Assembly (NCBI RefSeq): GCF_000214725.1 | Contig: NC_015574.1 | Span: 820,001 to 872,000, forward strand | Direction: 5' to 3' | From: Methanobacterium paludis | GTDB lineage: Archaea; Methanobacteriota; Methanobacteria; Methanobacteriales; Methanobacteriaceae | DNA length: 52,000 nucleotides | Made by a program: the position numbers and the translations under genes | Shown here: positions 1 to 8,153 of the stretch, one piece after another | Layout of the letters: each line of letters opens with the position of its first letter | Numbering within the stretch: position 1 is the stretch's first letter | Notes under the pieces: generated by a model | Seen by the model: the letters and a program-made list of their open reading frames with translations, nothing else | Databases searched by the model: none | What the model was told of the DNA's origin: nothing

Positions 1-1
1 T

Positions 2-538
2 GTTTATGGAACTCTGTTTATTATTTACATTCTGGTTGGACTTATCCTTAATCAACTGCTTAAAGGTGAAAGCCCAGAGATATTCCTTGAAATTCCCCCA
101 TACCGAATTCCACACCTCAAAACTTTGCTTACAAAGACAGGAAATCGAGTTAAAAGCTTTTTGATTGAGGCAGTCCCTTTTGTGTTCCTCGGTATCCTCG
201 TCATAAATCTTATGTACATATTTGGAATTATGAATGCTTTAATAGCTCTCCTGGCACCCGTATTGTCCAATCTATTCGGACTTCCAAATGATGCAATAGG
301 AGCACTTATTATGGGCTTACTACGGAAGGATATTGCAACTGCAATGCTTGCACCTTTACATCTTGGGGTGAATCAGCTTGTTGTAGCATCAACAGTTCTT
401 GCTGTGAGTTTCCCATGTATAGCAACCTTAGTAATTCTTATAAAAGAATTAAGAATCAAAGATACACTAAAAACACTTTCATTAATGCTTATAATGGCCC
501 TTATTGTTGGAACAATTTTGCATTTAATATTGGGGTAA
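2..538 (+). CDS. feoB: Ferrous iron transporter FeoB, C-terminal part (cut by window edge)
   Basis: This is the C-terminal membrane part of the FeoB ferrous iron uptake protein. The reading frame is open from base 2, so the N-terminal G domain and first gate lie outside the window. The visible part has several hydrophobic segments and the Gate/nucleoside-recognition signature of FeoB: LLRKDIATAMLAPL followed by QLVVAST and a SFPCIATLVILIKEL stretch. In FeoB this second gate repeat lines the Fe(II) path through the cytoplasmic membrane. It is followed by a small Cys-rich ORF and a DtxR-type repressor, a usual iron-uptake arrangement. The family call is firm because the FPC-x-AT segment is very characteristic. 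Confidence 0.88.
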   Translation, partial: VYGTLFIIYILVGLILNQLLKGESPEIFLEIPPYRIPHLKTLLTKTGNRVKSFLIEAVPFVFLGILVINLMYIFGIMNALIALLAPVLSNLFGLPNDAIGALIMGLLRKDIATAMLAPLHLGVNQLVVASTVLAVSFPCIATLVILIKELRIKDTLKTLSLMLIMALIVGTILHLILG

Positions 539-714
539 ACAAATTTGAACATAACTAAAATTAAATGATTAAATATTACTATATTACTTAAGATCGTAAA
601 TCTTAAACGAAAGGTAAGATAGAAAATCTGAACAGATTAAAATCATTAATTGGCCAGGACATGGATAAAGATAATTAAATAATACAGTAACAAGTTATAA
701 TATAGGGGTTACAA

Positions 715-864
715 ATGAAAATTTTAAATTCCTTCAAAAATTCCTTCAAAAAAATGTTTACTCATGACTGCACAAGCTGCGGTATGTGCATGCAGAATTC
801 AGTTAAAATAAAATGGGTAGCTAAAGAAGATGGGGAAAAACTAAAAAAGAGAGAAGATGATTGA
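715..864 (+). CDS. 49-residue CxxCxxC protein of the feo cluster
   Basis: A short reading frame starts at the ATG at 715. It has a basic N-terminus (FKNSFKKMF) followed by the motif CTSCGMC, a CxxCxxC arrangement, then a Lys/Glu-rich tail. Its TGA stop (862-864) directly abuts the ATG of the DtxR-family gene at 865, so the two are likely translationally coupled. Position between feoB and an iron-responsive regulator suggests a metal or Fe-S binding accessory role, but this is inference. It is not a recognisable FeoA (about 75 residues, SH3-like) and I do not recognise a named family. The ORF is real in my view because of its coupling, motif and codon use. Confidence 0.7.
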   Translation: MKILNSFKNSFKKMFTHDCTSCGMCMQNSVKIKWVAKEDGEKLKKREDD

Positions 865-1323
865 ATGGAAAGCTCCTTAAAACTTACAAAAAGTGTTGAG
901 GATTATTTGGAAGTCATGTACAATCTATATAATGAAAAAAAAGTTATAAAAGTAAAGGATATTGCGTCTAATCTTAATGTTAAACCACCTAGTGTTGTTG
1001 AGGCTATTAAAAAACTTGCAGAACTTGATCTTGTTTCATATGAGAAGTACGGTGATATCACTTTAAATAAAAAAGGTTTGGAAATAGCAGAAGGCATAAC
1101 CCATAAACACGACATATTAAAAAACTTTTTAAACATTCTTGGTGTTGATATGAGGACTGCAAATGACGATGCATGTGCAATGGAACATATACTGGATTCT
1201 GCAACTATAAACAAACTTAAAAAATTTGCCGAATTCACGGATGTGTACCCTCAAGCTGAAGATTTCCTGAATTCATTCCGATACTATGAAACACACGGCA
1301 AACTACCAGCAAAAGATGAGTAA
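865..1323 (+). CDS. DtxR/MntR-family metal-dependent transcriptional regulator
   Basis: The 152-residue protein begins with the typical family opening (TKSVEDYLEVMYNLY). A winged helix follows at roughly residues 8-70, with the recognition region VKPPSVVEAIKKLAELDLVSYEKYGDI. The dimerisation and metal-binding part comes next (KHDILKNFLNILGVD, then DDACAMEHILDS). In this family Fe(II) or Mn(II) binding to Glu, His, Cys and Met side chains activates DNA binding. The C102-x-M-E-H segment carries the expected ligands. It lacks the C-terminal SH3-like domain of long DtxR proteins, as in MntR-like forms. Linkage to feoB points to iron-responsive control of its own cluster. Confidence 0.92.
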   Translation: MESSLKLTKSVEDYLEVMYNLYNEKKVIKVKDIASNLNVKPPSVVEAIKKLAELDLVSYEKYGDITLNKKGLEIAEGITHKHDILKNFLNILGVDMRTANDDACAMEHILDSATINKLKKFAEFTDVYPQAEDFLNSFRYYETHGKLPAKDE

Positions 1324-1407
1324 AATCTCACATTTGAAAGATAGAAAAATTCTTAGTTATATGGGATTAAACTTATTTGAAGAAGTTTATAAAAGTTTAA
1401 CCCTTTA

Positions 1408-1443
1408 TTTTAAAGAATTGATACTTGTTTTAAAGAATTGATA
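1408..1443. repeat. Direct repeat, period 20 bp
   Basis: The 16-base word TTTTAAAGAATTGATA occurs at 1408-1423 and again at 1428-1443. The pair sits in the 247-bp gap between the DtxR-type gene and the HEAT-repeat gene. A spacing of about two helical turns would suit a tandem regulator site, but no regulator can be assigned. Confidence 0.5.
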
Positions 1444-1570
1444 AATCGGAGTATGTTTAGATTTATTTAAATATGATACCAGCTCAAGTATCTAATTAAT
1501 AACAATCTAATAACAACTTCAAATTAAATTAGGACTTCAATGTTATTTTAATATCATTAATAATAAATGG

Positions 1571-2311
1571 GTGAGATTTGTGGGATTTTTAAACGGTTTT
1601 TTTAAAACGGATGTCGGACAACTTGAAAGGGACAAGAATGTTAAAGGACTTATAAAAGCCCTGAAAAATAAAGATAAAGATATAAGGTGGAATTCAGCAA
1701 GGGCACTTGGTAAAATAGGGGATAAAAAAGCTTTAAAACCATTGATCGAAGCTTTAAAAGATGATTACGTTAATGTACGCTGTAATGCAGCACGATCCAT
1801 AGGGATGATAAATGATGATGAAGCTGTAGAACCCCTCATAAAAACCTTAAAAGACGAGAACTGGCATGTTAAAGCACGTGCAGCAGAATCCTTAGGTGAA
1901 ATTGGAAGCGGAAAAGCTGTAGAACCTCTGATTGAAGTTTTAAAGGATAAAGAAATCCGTAAAGATGTTGCAATAGCTCTGGGTAAAATAGGTGACAAAA
2001 GGGCTTTAAAACCTTTAATTAAAGCTTTAAAAATCAATGATTTCACGTTTCAAAACGCCTCAATTGAAGCACTTGGAATGATAGGTGATGATGATGCGGT
2101 TGAGCCCCTAGTAAATGCACTCCAAGACGAAGATATGAGTGTCAGGAGGCATGCGGCAGCTGCTCTTGGCAAAATTGGCGATGAAAAAGCTTTAAAACCT
2201 CTTCTTGAAACTTTAAATGGTGAAAAATGGCACGTCAGATTGCAGATGGAAGAGGCAGTTAAGGATATCCAGAAAAAAACAATTGCCCATGAAATTGCCA
2301 GTTCAGATTGA
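1571..2311 (+). CDS. HEAT-repeat (PBS lyase-type) protein
   Basis: A 246-residue protein made almost entirely of about seven 31-residue HEAT repeats. Each repeat follows the pattern VxPLIxALKDxxxxVRxxAAxALGxIGDxxA. This is an alpha-solenoid scaffold that normally mediates protein-protein contacts, and the family name derives from phycobilisome lyases although no such activity is implied here. The start is a GTG at 1571; a second in-frame GTG at 1580 is also possible. The C-terminus is a short non-repeat helix. A second, shorter member of the same family is encoded on the minus strand at 12351. Partner unknown. Confidence 0.88.
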   Translation: MRFVGFLNGFFKTDVGQLERDKNVKGLIKALKNKDKDIRWNSARALGKIGDKKALKPLIEALKDDYVNVRCNAARSIGMINDDEAVEPLIKTLKDENWHVKARAAESLGEIGSGKAVEPLIEVLKDKEIRKDVAIALGKIGDKRALKPLIKALKINDFTFQNASIEALGMIGDDDAVEPLVNALQDEDMSVRRHAAAALGKIGDEKALKPLLETLNGEKWHVRLQMEEAVKDIQKKTIAHEIASSD

Positions 2312-2564
2312 TTTTGCTTATTTTTAGATCCGTTACATGAACTTTCAAGTATTTAATTTTTTTTATTCTCAAACTACAATAAACTATTTAAGACTTTAAA
2401 ACATAATAATATACTATAATAAGTCCACAAATACGAAAATAAACCCGCGTTAAGTTACATTATATAAATGCCTATGTAAATTGATTCAGTGGGAAGGTGG
2501 ATAATTTGAAAATAAAACCCATCTCTTCTCATTTAATTCTTTTATTTACTATAATGGAGGGTTC

Positions 2565-2723
2565 ATGAAAATGGGAGAATTAAAAGGAAAGGTTAAAGAG
2601 AAGGAAGGAGAAGCTAAAGGTAAAGCAAAAGAGTTGAAGGGAGAACTGAAAGGGAAAGCCAAGGAGAAAGAGGGAGAAATAAAAGGTAAAATTAAAGAAT
2701 TAAAGAAAAAAACTGAGGATTAA
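2565..2723 (+). CDS. 52-residue Lys/Glu/Gly 11-mer repeat protein (LEA/CsbD-like)
   Basis: A short ORF begins at the ATG at 2565 behind a strong GGAGG at 2556-2560. After MKM the protein is four consecutive 11-residue units: GELKGKVKEKE, GEAKGKAKELK, GELKGKAKEKE and GEIKGKIKELK, then KKTED. Residues 1, 2, 4, 5, 6, 8 and 9 of the unit are invariant or nearly so. An 11-residue amphipathic repeat rich in Lys, Glu and Gly is the signature of group 3 LEA-type and CsbD-like stress proteins, which are disordered in water and become helical on drying or on membranes. It is soluble and lacks Cys and aromatic residues. Function is inferred from the repeat only. Confidence 0.75.
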   Translation: MKMGELKGKVKEKEGEAKGKAKELKGELKGKAKEKEGEIKGKIKELKKKTED

Positions 2724-2926
2724 AACATAACTTTTATATAATTTGTATTATGAATAATGTGATTGTTAAGCATTTGTTTTAACAGTTGAAAAAGGGGATT
2801 AATGTTCCATCCCATTTCATCATCGTTCAAACCAGAATTCAAGAATTTCTTCTTCATTCCCAGCATTACCCCAACTCCGATTATTCAATATTTACAAATC
2901 GTTTGTGTTAGAGAGTCTATGAAAAA

Positions 2927-3916
2927 TTAAAAAGTTTCCACAGGATAAAGTTCTGATAAAAAATTTTCAATTGCTTCTCTGGCATTTTCAATTTCATTAA
3001 TGCCCAGATGTCCAAGCTGAGACTTATATAAGAATAATTCTGAATTTTCTATAGACTTAGAAAGTGGAATGGCATCTACTTCTGGTGGGAAGAATTGATC
3101 CCCTTCAATCCCAATAATAAGGGCTTTTGCTTTGATTTTAGGTAACTCCTTTTGTACATCATAAAAAATAGAAGCCTCATTTCTCCACACCACATCGTTG
3201 GCATCCATTTTCCTGCCTTCCTGTCCCTGTTCTTCAAAAGCCCGGAACAGTTCATCGTTGTTTGCAAATTCTTTATGGTAATATCCCGGTGAAAAGGCAA
3301 ATAAAAATTGGAGTTTATTGGCATTTTCAAGTGCATCATGAGGATTTTCTACGTATCTGCCCTGTTTATAATCAGGATCTTTTTGAATTAGGGAGTTCAT
3401 CAATTTAGAGTTGGCCAGATTTCTGCCCTGTACTGCCGAACTCGTTACTATAGGAATTATGAAATCCATGAAATCAGGATAGTTTACTGCCCATTGCAGG
3501 CTCTGGAAACCGCCCATCGAAGTACCGACTACACCGTTTAAATGTTTGACTTTCAATTTTTCATTTAAAAGAAGATACTGTGCATTAACCATGTCACTTA
3601 CTGTGTATTTTGGAAAATCAGCACCTAAACTGGAGTTTGAGGGTGAAGCTGATCCGCGAGATCCCAAAGATGTGGTGCAAATTATAAAGTATTTGTCTGT
3701 ATCAATGGTCTTTCCAGGACCCATAATAGGTTTAAAACGTCTGACTGAAGAGTAATTGCCTGACCATCCGTGGATGAAAAGTATTCCATTTATGATGTTG
3801 CCTTCAGAATCAGTTTTAGCTTTTCCAAATGTTGCATATTCAAGCTTCAATTCTTCCAGAACTGCTCCTGATTCGAATTTGAAATTTTTGAGGGTGTAGT
3901 ATGTTGGGTTTAACAT
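2927..3916 (-). CDS. Homoserine O-acetyltransferase (MetX)-like alpha/beta hydrolase
   Basis: The 329-residue protein has the MetX-type alpha/beta-hydrolase fold. An oxyanion loop lies near LFIHGWSGN and an RGSASPSN segment follows. The nucleophile elbow is GTSMGGFQS with Ser133. The acid is the Asp in IEGDQFFPP and the His is in SQLGHLGIN near the C-terminus. MetX enzymes transfer acetyl or succinyl groups to homoserine, but the family also contains hydrolases. The elbow reads GTSMGG rather than the usual GGSMGG, and no other methionine gene is adjacent, so the substrate is uncertain. It is transcribed alone or after the HIT gene upstream (56-bp gap). Confidence 0.8.
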   Translation of the reverse strand: MLNPTYYTLKNFKFESGAVLEELKLEYATFGKAKTDSEGNIINGILFIHGWSGNYSSVRRFKPIMGPGKTIDTDKYFIICTTSLGSRGSASPSNSSLGADFPKYTVSDMVNAQYLLLNEKLKVKHLNGVVGTSMGGFQSLQWAVNYPDFMDFIIPIVTSSAVQGRNLANSKLMNSLIQKDPDYKQGRYVENPHDALENANKLQFLFAFSPGYYHKEFANNDELFRAFEEQGQEGRKMDANDVVWRNEASIFYDVQKELPKIKAKALIIGIEGDQFFPPEVDAIPLSKSIENSELFLYKSQLGHLGINEIENAREAIENFLSELYPVETF

Positions 3917-3972
3917 AGAAAATCACTGTTTTAATCTAAATTTTTATAATGACTCATTAATAATTAAAATAC

Positions 3973-4425
3973 TTAAAAATTATCTCTTATTTTGGTTATG
4001 ATCTTTTTTTTTGTCTGATCTGATAATGTTTTAGCTGGACGTGGTCTCATATAACCAAAAAATGGATCTTCAAAGGTTAAATCTTCGAATTTCACTTTAT
4101 GGTTGTAGCGGGGTATGAAGTGCCAGTGAAGATGGGGTTCTGGTGTATCTTGAAGATAAGATGCGTTCATCAGACAGCCCCAGTTAAACATGGTGGCATT
4201 GAATGCACTTTTTAAAGCATGCTCTAATTTTTTCACAATCTGGGCGAAATCGTCCCACTCCTCTTTTTCAAGGCTGGACAAATCCTCTAAATGTCTGTTT
4301 AATGCCACAACACAGGTTCCAAGTTGGCTCTGATTGGGGGCTAAAAAAATAATCCAGTGATCAGTTTTTAGAATGAAGTCCCCAAAATCTTGATCCTCCA
4401 AATATTTACAGTAACGACATTCCAT
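3973..4425 (-). CDS. HIT-family nucleotide hydrolase/transferase
   Basis: A 150-residue histidine-triad protein. It begins with a CRYC pair (Cys3, Cys6), as in many zinc-binding HIT proteins. The triad segment is PHLHWHFIPRY, with His98, His100 and His102; the middle histidine of such motifs attacks the nucleotide alpha-phosphate. The rest follows the family (ATMFNWGCLMNAS before the triad). HIT enzymes act on AMP conjugates or dinucleoside polyphosphates. The ATG at 4425 is preceded by a short gap to the divergent MFS gene. Substrate cannot be told from sequence. Confidence 0.85.
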   Translation of the reverse strand: MECRYCKYLEDQDFGDFILKTDHWIIFLAPNQSQLGTCVVALNRHLEDLSSLEKEEWDDFAQIVKKLEHALKSAFNATMFNWGCLMNASYLQDTPEPHLHWHFIPRYNHKVKFEDLTFEDPFFGYMRPRPAKTLSDQTKKKIITKIRDNF

Positions 4426-4570
4426 GTTAATAGTATGTGGAGTGATATAAATAAGTTAACGTCATTTAACTCAACGCACTAAAGTCCCAATCAAACCCAT
4501 TAGCCTTAAACTGGAGGCATACGGTCCATACAAGTATCCTGAGTATTTAATCAGAAACATTGAATTTAAG

Positions 4571-6007
4571 ATGTATGAATTCAATAATATTTTTTTAGAT
4601 AAAATGGATCTTGATAGAACTGACGATAAAACGGTGAGAAATTCTGCCCTGCTTGTGGTGGCCCTTGGATCCTTTCTAATACCATTTATGGGTTCCTCTC
4701 TAAACATTGCCCTTCCTCTTATTCAAAACGATCTTAACGTTAACATAATCCTGCTCAGCTGGATACCCACAGTATTTGTTTTAGCAAGCGCCGCATTTTT
4801 ACTCACATTTGGAAGATTAGCCGATATACACGGTAAAAAAAAGATTTTCAGCTATGGTGTGGTTGTATACACTTTTGCTTCGTTAATGGCCGCTTTATCA
4901 CCCTCTGGAGCGTTTTTAATTATATTCAGCTTCCTTCAGGGTATAGGATGTTCGCTGATGTTTGCCACGGGTGTGGCCCTCCTAAGTTCGGTCTATCCCT
5001 CAAATCGCAGGGGCGAAGCACTGGGAATTTACATAACTGCTGTATATCTTGGACTGTTTTTAGGACCTCTACTTGGAGGTTTTTTAGCCCAAAATCTAGG
5101 ATGGAGAAGTATATTCCTATTTAACGTACCTTTTGGGTTATTTTTATTCAGTTTAATCACTTTAAGGCTCAAGGGTGAGTGGAAAGGTTCCGAATGTGAA
5201 AAATTTGACTTTAAGGGTTCTGCATTGTATACCTTATCCATAGTATTGTTCATGTACGGTTTTTCCACGTTACAAAGTGCTTTCGGGTGGATTATATTTC
5301 TTGCAGGTATCTTTGGTCTTTTTCTATTTATAAAGGAGGAAAGAGAGTCCCAATTCCCTATTTTGCGTCTGGAAATTTTCATGAGGAGGTCGTCATCATT
5401 TTCTGCCGTGGCATTGCTGCTGATGAACATTGCCACAACTGCCATGTGGGCTCTTTTAAGTCTTTACTTCCAGGATCTGCGGGCATTTGGACCTCAAATG
5501 ACTGCTTTGATACTGTCAGTGCAACCGTTGATGGTGGCGCTTCTGTCCTCCCCTATCGGTCGTATGGCAGACCATGGGGATAACAGGGTTTTTTCAGCTT
5601 CAGGAATGGCAGTCACCACTCTTGGGCTGGTAATATTATCTTTAATTGGTCAAAATACAAATCTGCTGGTTATCATAGTGGGTCTGATCCTGGTTGGTGT
5701 GGGGTTAGCTGTCTTCTCTTCCCCAACCACGAATATTTTCATGGGCAGTGTGGGGCGCAAAAATTATGGCATGGCTTCAGCAACCCTTTCCACCATGATC
5801 TACACCGGCCAAACCCTCAGTTTGGGGATAATGCTTTTCATATTTACCAGTTATCTGGGAAATGTGCAGGTAACCGCTTCAAATTTTGCAACATTCCTTT
5901 TAAGTTTAAAAACAGCTTTTACAGTTTTTGCAGTCATTGGTGGGGTTGGAATAATTGTTTCAATATTAATGGGCAAGAAAGCAGGGAAAACAAGATCAGA
6001 TGATTAA
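4571..6007 (+). CDS. MFS multidrug exporter, DHA2 type
   Basis: A 478-residue membrane protein with about 14 hydrophobic segments, the length and layout of the DHA2 drug:proton antiporters. Characteristic pieces are SLNIALPLIQNDL in the first segment, LLSWIPTVFVLASAAFLLTFGR (motif D1), GRLADIHGKKK (motif A) and GPLLGGFLAQNLGWRSIF (motif C region). It would export drugs or other amphipathic compounds by proton antiport. The start at 4571 lacks a clear ribosome-binding site; an in-frame ATG at 4604 is possible. A second DHA2 exporter lies at 48794. No regulator gene is next to it. Confidence 0.88.
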   Translation: MYEFNNIFLDKMDLDRTDDKTVRNSALLVVALGSFLIPFMGSSLNIALPLIQNDLNVNIILLSWIPTVFVLASAAFLLTFGRLADIHGKKKIFSYGVVVYTFASLMAALSPSGAFLIIFSFLQGIGCSLMFATGVALLSSVYPSNRRGEALGIYITAVYLGLFLGPLLGGFLAQNLGWRSIFLFNVPFGLFLFSLITLRLKGEWKGSECEKFDFKGSALYTLSIVLFMYGFSTLQSAFGWIIFLAGIFGLFLFIKEERESQFPILRLEIFMRRSSSFSAVALLLMNIATTAMWALLSLYFQDLRAFGPQMTALILSVQPLMVALLSSPIGRMADHGDNRVFSASGMAVTTLGLVILSLIGQNTNLLVIIVGLILVGVGLAVFSSPTTNIFMGSVGRKNYGMASATLSTMIYTGQTLSLGIMLFIFTSYLGNVQVTASNFATFLLSLKTAFTVFAVIGGVGIIVSILMGKKAGKTRSDD

Positions 6008-6196
6008 GGATAAACTGTTGTTGTTTTAAATAATTTATAATAATTTATTTCATGGTAAATAACATGTTACTCTAACTGTTCAATACAAAAAAATAAAAAT
6101 ATCATTCTGCTCATTCTGATTCACTTTGATTCAATTTAAAATCAATTTGCATTCACAATTTAAAAATTAATCTGGACTCAGTTTAAATCTGGACTC

Positions 6197-6394
6197 GTTT
6201 GCACTCAGTTTGCACTCAGTTTGCACTCAGTTTGCACTCAGTTTGCACTCAGTTTGCACTCAGTTTGCACTCAGTTTGCACTCAGTTTGCACTCAGTTTG
6301 CACTCAGTTTGCACTCAGTTTGCACTCAGTTTGCACTCAGTTTGCACTCAGTTTGCACTCAGTTTGCACTCAGTTTGCACTCAGTTTGCACTCA
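6197..6394. repeat. Minisatellite: 18 perfect tandem copies of an 11-bp unit
   Basis: The unit GTTTGCACTCA is repeated 18 times without a mismatch (198 bp). Degenerate relatives of the unit continue upstream from about 6117 (for example CTGGACTCAGTTTAAAT), so the array seems to have grown out of that stretch. It lies between two convergent genes, 189 bp past the stop of the MFS gene and 7 bp from the stop codon at 6402 of the minus-strand gene. Because 11 is not a multiple of 3 and the unit has no stop, all three forward frames stay open; these are artefacts and not genes. Confidence 0.97.
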
Positions 6395-6401
6395 GTTACA
6401 G

Positions 6402-6677
6402 TTAACCTTCTTCACCCAGAATTTCTCTTACTTTGTACTCCACTTCATCTTTCATTCCATTCAAGACTTCCTCAAGAGGTTCGTCTTCCCACGGCTCTGA
6501 TATACTGAAATATCTCTGGAAATAAAGATTATTGTCCTTGGGAGTTATTTTATAATCTTCCACTTCATTTATTAGCTCATGTTTAAACTTTGAAAATTCT
6601 TCAGGATTTAATTCAACTTCAATGCACAAATTCCATCCTTCAGTAACCTTTTCGAGATTTTTTATTTTTATATCCAT
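6402..6677 (-). CDS. Hypothetical 91-residue protein
   Basis: A small soluble acidic protein starting MDIKIKNLEKVTEGWNL with an alternation of predicted strands and a C-terminal helix (LEEVLNGMKDEVEYKVREILG). I chose the ATG at 6677; a TTG at 6710 would add eleven hydrophobic residues but has no support. No catalytic motif or cysteine cluster is visible and I do not recognise the family. Its stop codon lies 7 bp from the 18-unit tandem array, so its 3' untranslated region must include the antisense copy of that array. Confidence 0.72.
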   Translation of the reverse strand: MDIKIKNLEKVTEGWNLCIEVELNPEEFSKFKHELINEVEDYKITPKDNNLYFQRYFSISEPWEDEPLEEVLNGMKDEVEYKVREILGEEG

Positions 6678-6835
6678 TTCAAGCCATCCAATAAACCTTG
6701 AGATCCACAAAATAATCGTAAGTTCGTGAATTAGATCTTTTAAAGATCTCTTTAAGAACTAAATCCATCTATTTAAGAATTAAATCTCTAACATTTCAGT
6801 CCAGATTTTGCTTTTTTTCATAAATCCTATACAAA

Positions 6836-7591
6836 TCATCCAAATTTTGATAGAATGAACGAAAGTATAAATCCTAAAACAGTTACCATGCCTGCAAGGT
6901 TGTGTGTTTCTGAAAAAGCTTCGGGAATCATCGTATCAACGAGCATTGCAAGGATTCCACCAGCTGCAAGGGCCAAAACAGCAGCTATAATACCCGGGCT
7001 GAAGTGGCTGAAAATTGTGTAACCTGCAAGGGATGATACTCCTGTGCATAGGGTTATAACCGTCCACAAAACAAATATAGGTACTGCTCTCCAGCCCATG
7101 GTTTTCATTCCCGTGGAACTTGAAAGACCTTCAGGTATGTTGGATAAGAATATTGCAACAACTGTTGCCGTACTCACGATTCCACCTTCGATCATTGTGA
7201 GACCTATGGCTATTGATTCAGGGATACCGTCCAGAACAGAACCCACCGCAATTGCAGGGCCGCTGCTTTCAAACCCATTTTCTGATAAGATGGCTTTGCC
7301 TGAGCGTTTACGGTGTTTTGCACCTTTACGTGCCAGGTAGACGTTTGCAAGTGTGAATATGGTTGCTCCAATAAGGAACCCTGCAACCACATGATATGCT
7401 CCACCAAGAGCGTAAGCCTCATCCAGAAGTTCAAATGAGATTGCAGACATTAAAACTCCTGCACCAAAGGCCATGATAGATGCAACGATGCGCTGAGGAA
7501 TTTTAAAGAAATATCCAAAGATAGCTCCAACTAACAGGGCCGAACCTGCCAGCAGTCCCCACAGTCCTGACATTATCCAAGTTGCGATCAT
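6836..7591 (-). CDS. ZIP-family divalent metal transporter
   Basis: A 251-residue membrane protein with about eight transmembrane segments. The helix IV signature AIAVGSVLDGIPESIAIG and helix V signature LSNIPEGLSSSTG carry the Asp/Glu metal ligands of the ZIP family; the usual helix IV His is an Asp here (VLDGIPE). The cytoplasmic loop between helices III and IV holds basic residues (KGAKHRKRSGK). ZIP proteins move Zn(II), Fe(II) or Mn(II) into the cytoplasm. It is a single gene with about 560 bp of AT-rich DNA upstream, so its control region may be there, but I see no clear operator. Metal identity cannot be decided. Confidence 0.88.
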   Translation of the reverse strand: MIATWIMSGLWGLLAGSALLVGAIFGYFFKIPQRIVASIMAFGAGVLMSAISFELLDEAYALGGAYHVVAGFLIGATIFTLANVYLARKGAKHRKRSGKAILSENGFESSGPAIAVGSVLDGIPESIAIGLTMIEGGIVSTATVVAIFLSNIPEGLSSSTGMKTMGWRAVPIFVLWTVITLCTGVSSLAGYTIFSHFSPGIIAAVLALAAGGILAMLVDTMIPEAFSETHNLAGMVTVLGFILSFILSKFG

Positions 7592-8153
7592 TATAAAACC
7601 TTATTTTAATTAAAGTTATTTTATAACATTATATGTGGTCGGGAAATTGTATAAACTTAATTATTTTAATTAACCAAATTCCAAATTGTATTTTTTATCA
7701 GGTCCCCGCATATCTTCCTTTTAGAAGGCCTTTAGAATATCTTTAGAATATCTTTAGGATATCATAGACAATTTATAAAATAATCTAAATTATTTTAAAA
7801 TTATTACTATTAATTTCTACAGAAATCAACAAAATTATGGTGGATTCAGTTGCCATGGGGCTCATTACTATCATCTATTTCCATTTATCAACCATGTACT
7901 ATTTACTTTAAGATTCAATTCATTAAAATATTAGATCAAAAATTTCCTTTCAAATAATTTTACTTAAAACAAATTTAATCAATGAATATATTTTTTTAAA
8001 AATATTCTTTTTCTAACCTACAGATTGTCAATAATTCTGAACTATTGATCAACTTTGAGTTTATATTAGTTTAAAACGCTCTTTTTTATTATTAATTTGG
8101 TTAATGGTATTATATGGGTGAATTATTTGTGTTAGTTCTGTTAAAATGACTTT
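7592..8153. other. 562-bp intergenic region with a short 11-bp repeat
   Basis: Divergent promoter region between the ZIP gene (minus) and nucS (plus). It is very AT-rich and has no credible ORF. The only structure I see is a three-copy 11-bp repeat at 7731-7763. Confidence 0.6.
7731..7763. repeat. Three tandem copies of an 11-bp unit
   Basis: Units TTTAGAATATC, TTTAGAATATC and TTTAGGATATC follow one another. The period equals that of the large array at 6197-6394 although the unit is different. It lies about 140 bp upstream of the ZIP gene. Confidence 0.75.

Noticed and set aside
6197..6394. CRISPR-like array
   Set aside because: Units are contiguous 11-mers with no spacers and no cas genes.
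6199..6508. Three overlapping forward ORFs rich in HSVCTQFALSL repeats
   Set aside because: They arise only because an 11-bp stop-free unit stays open in all three frames. There is no ribosome-binding site and the same peptide appears in each frame.
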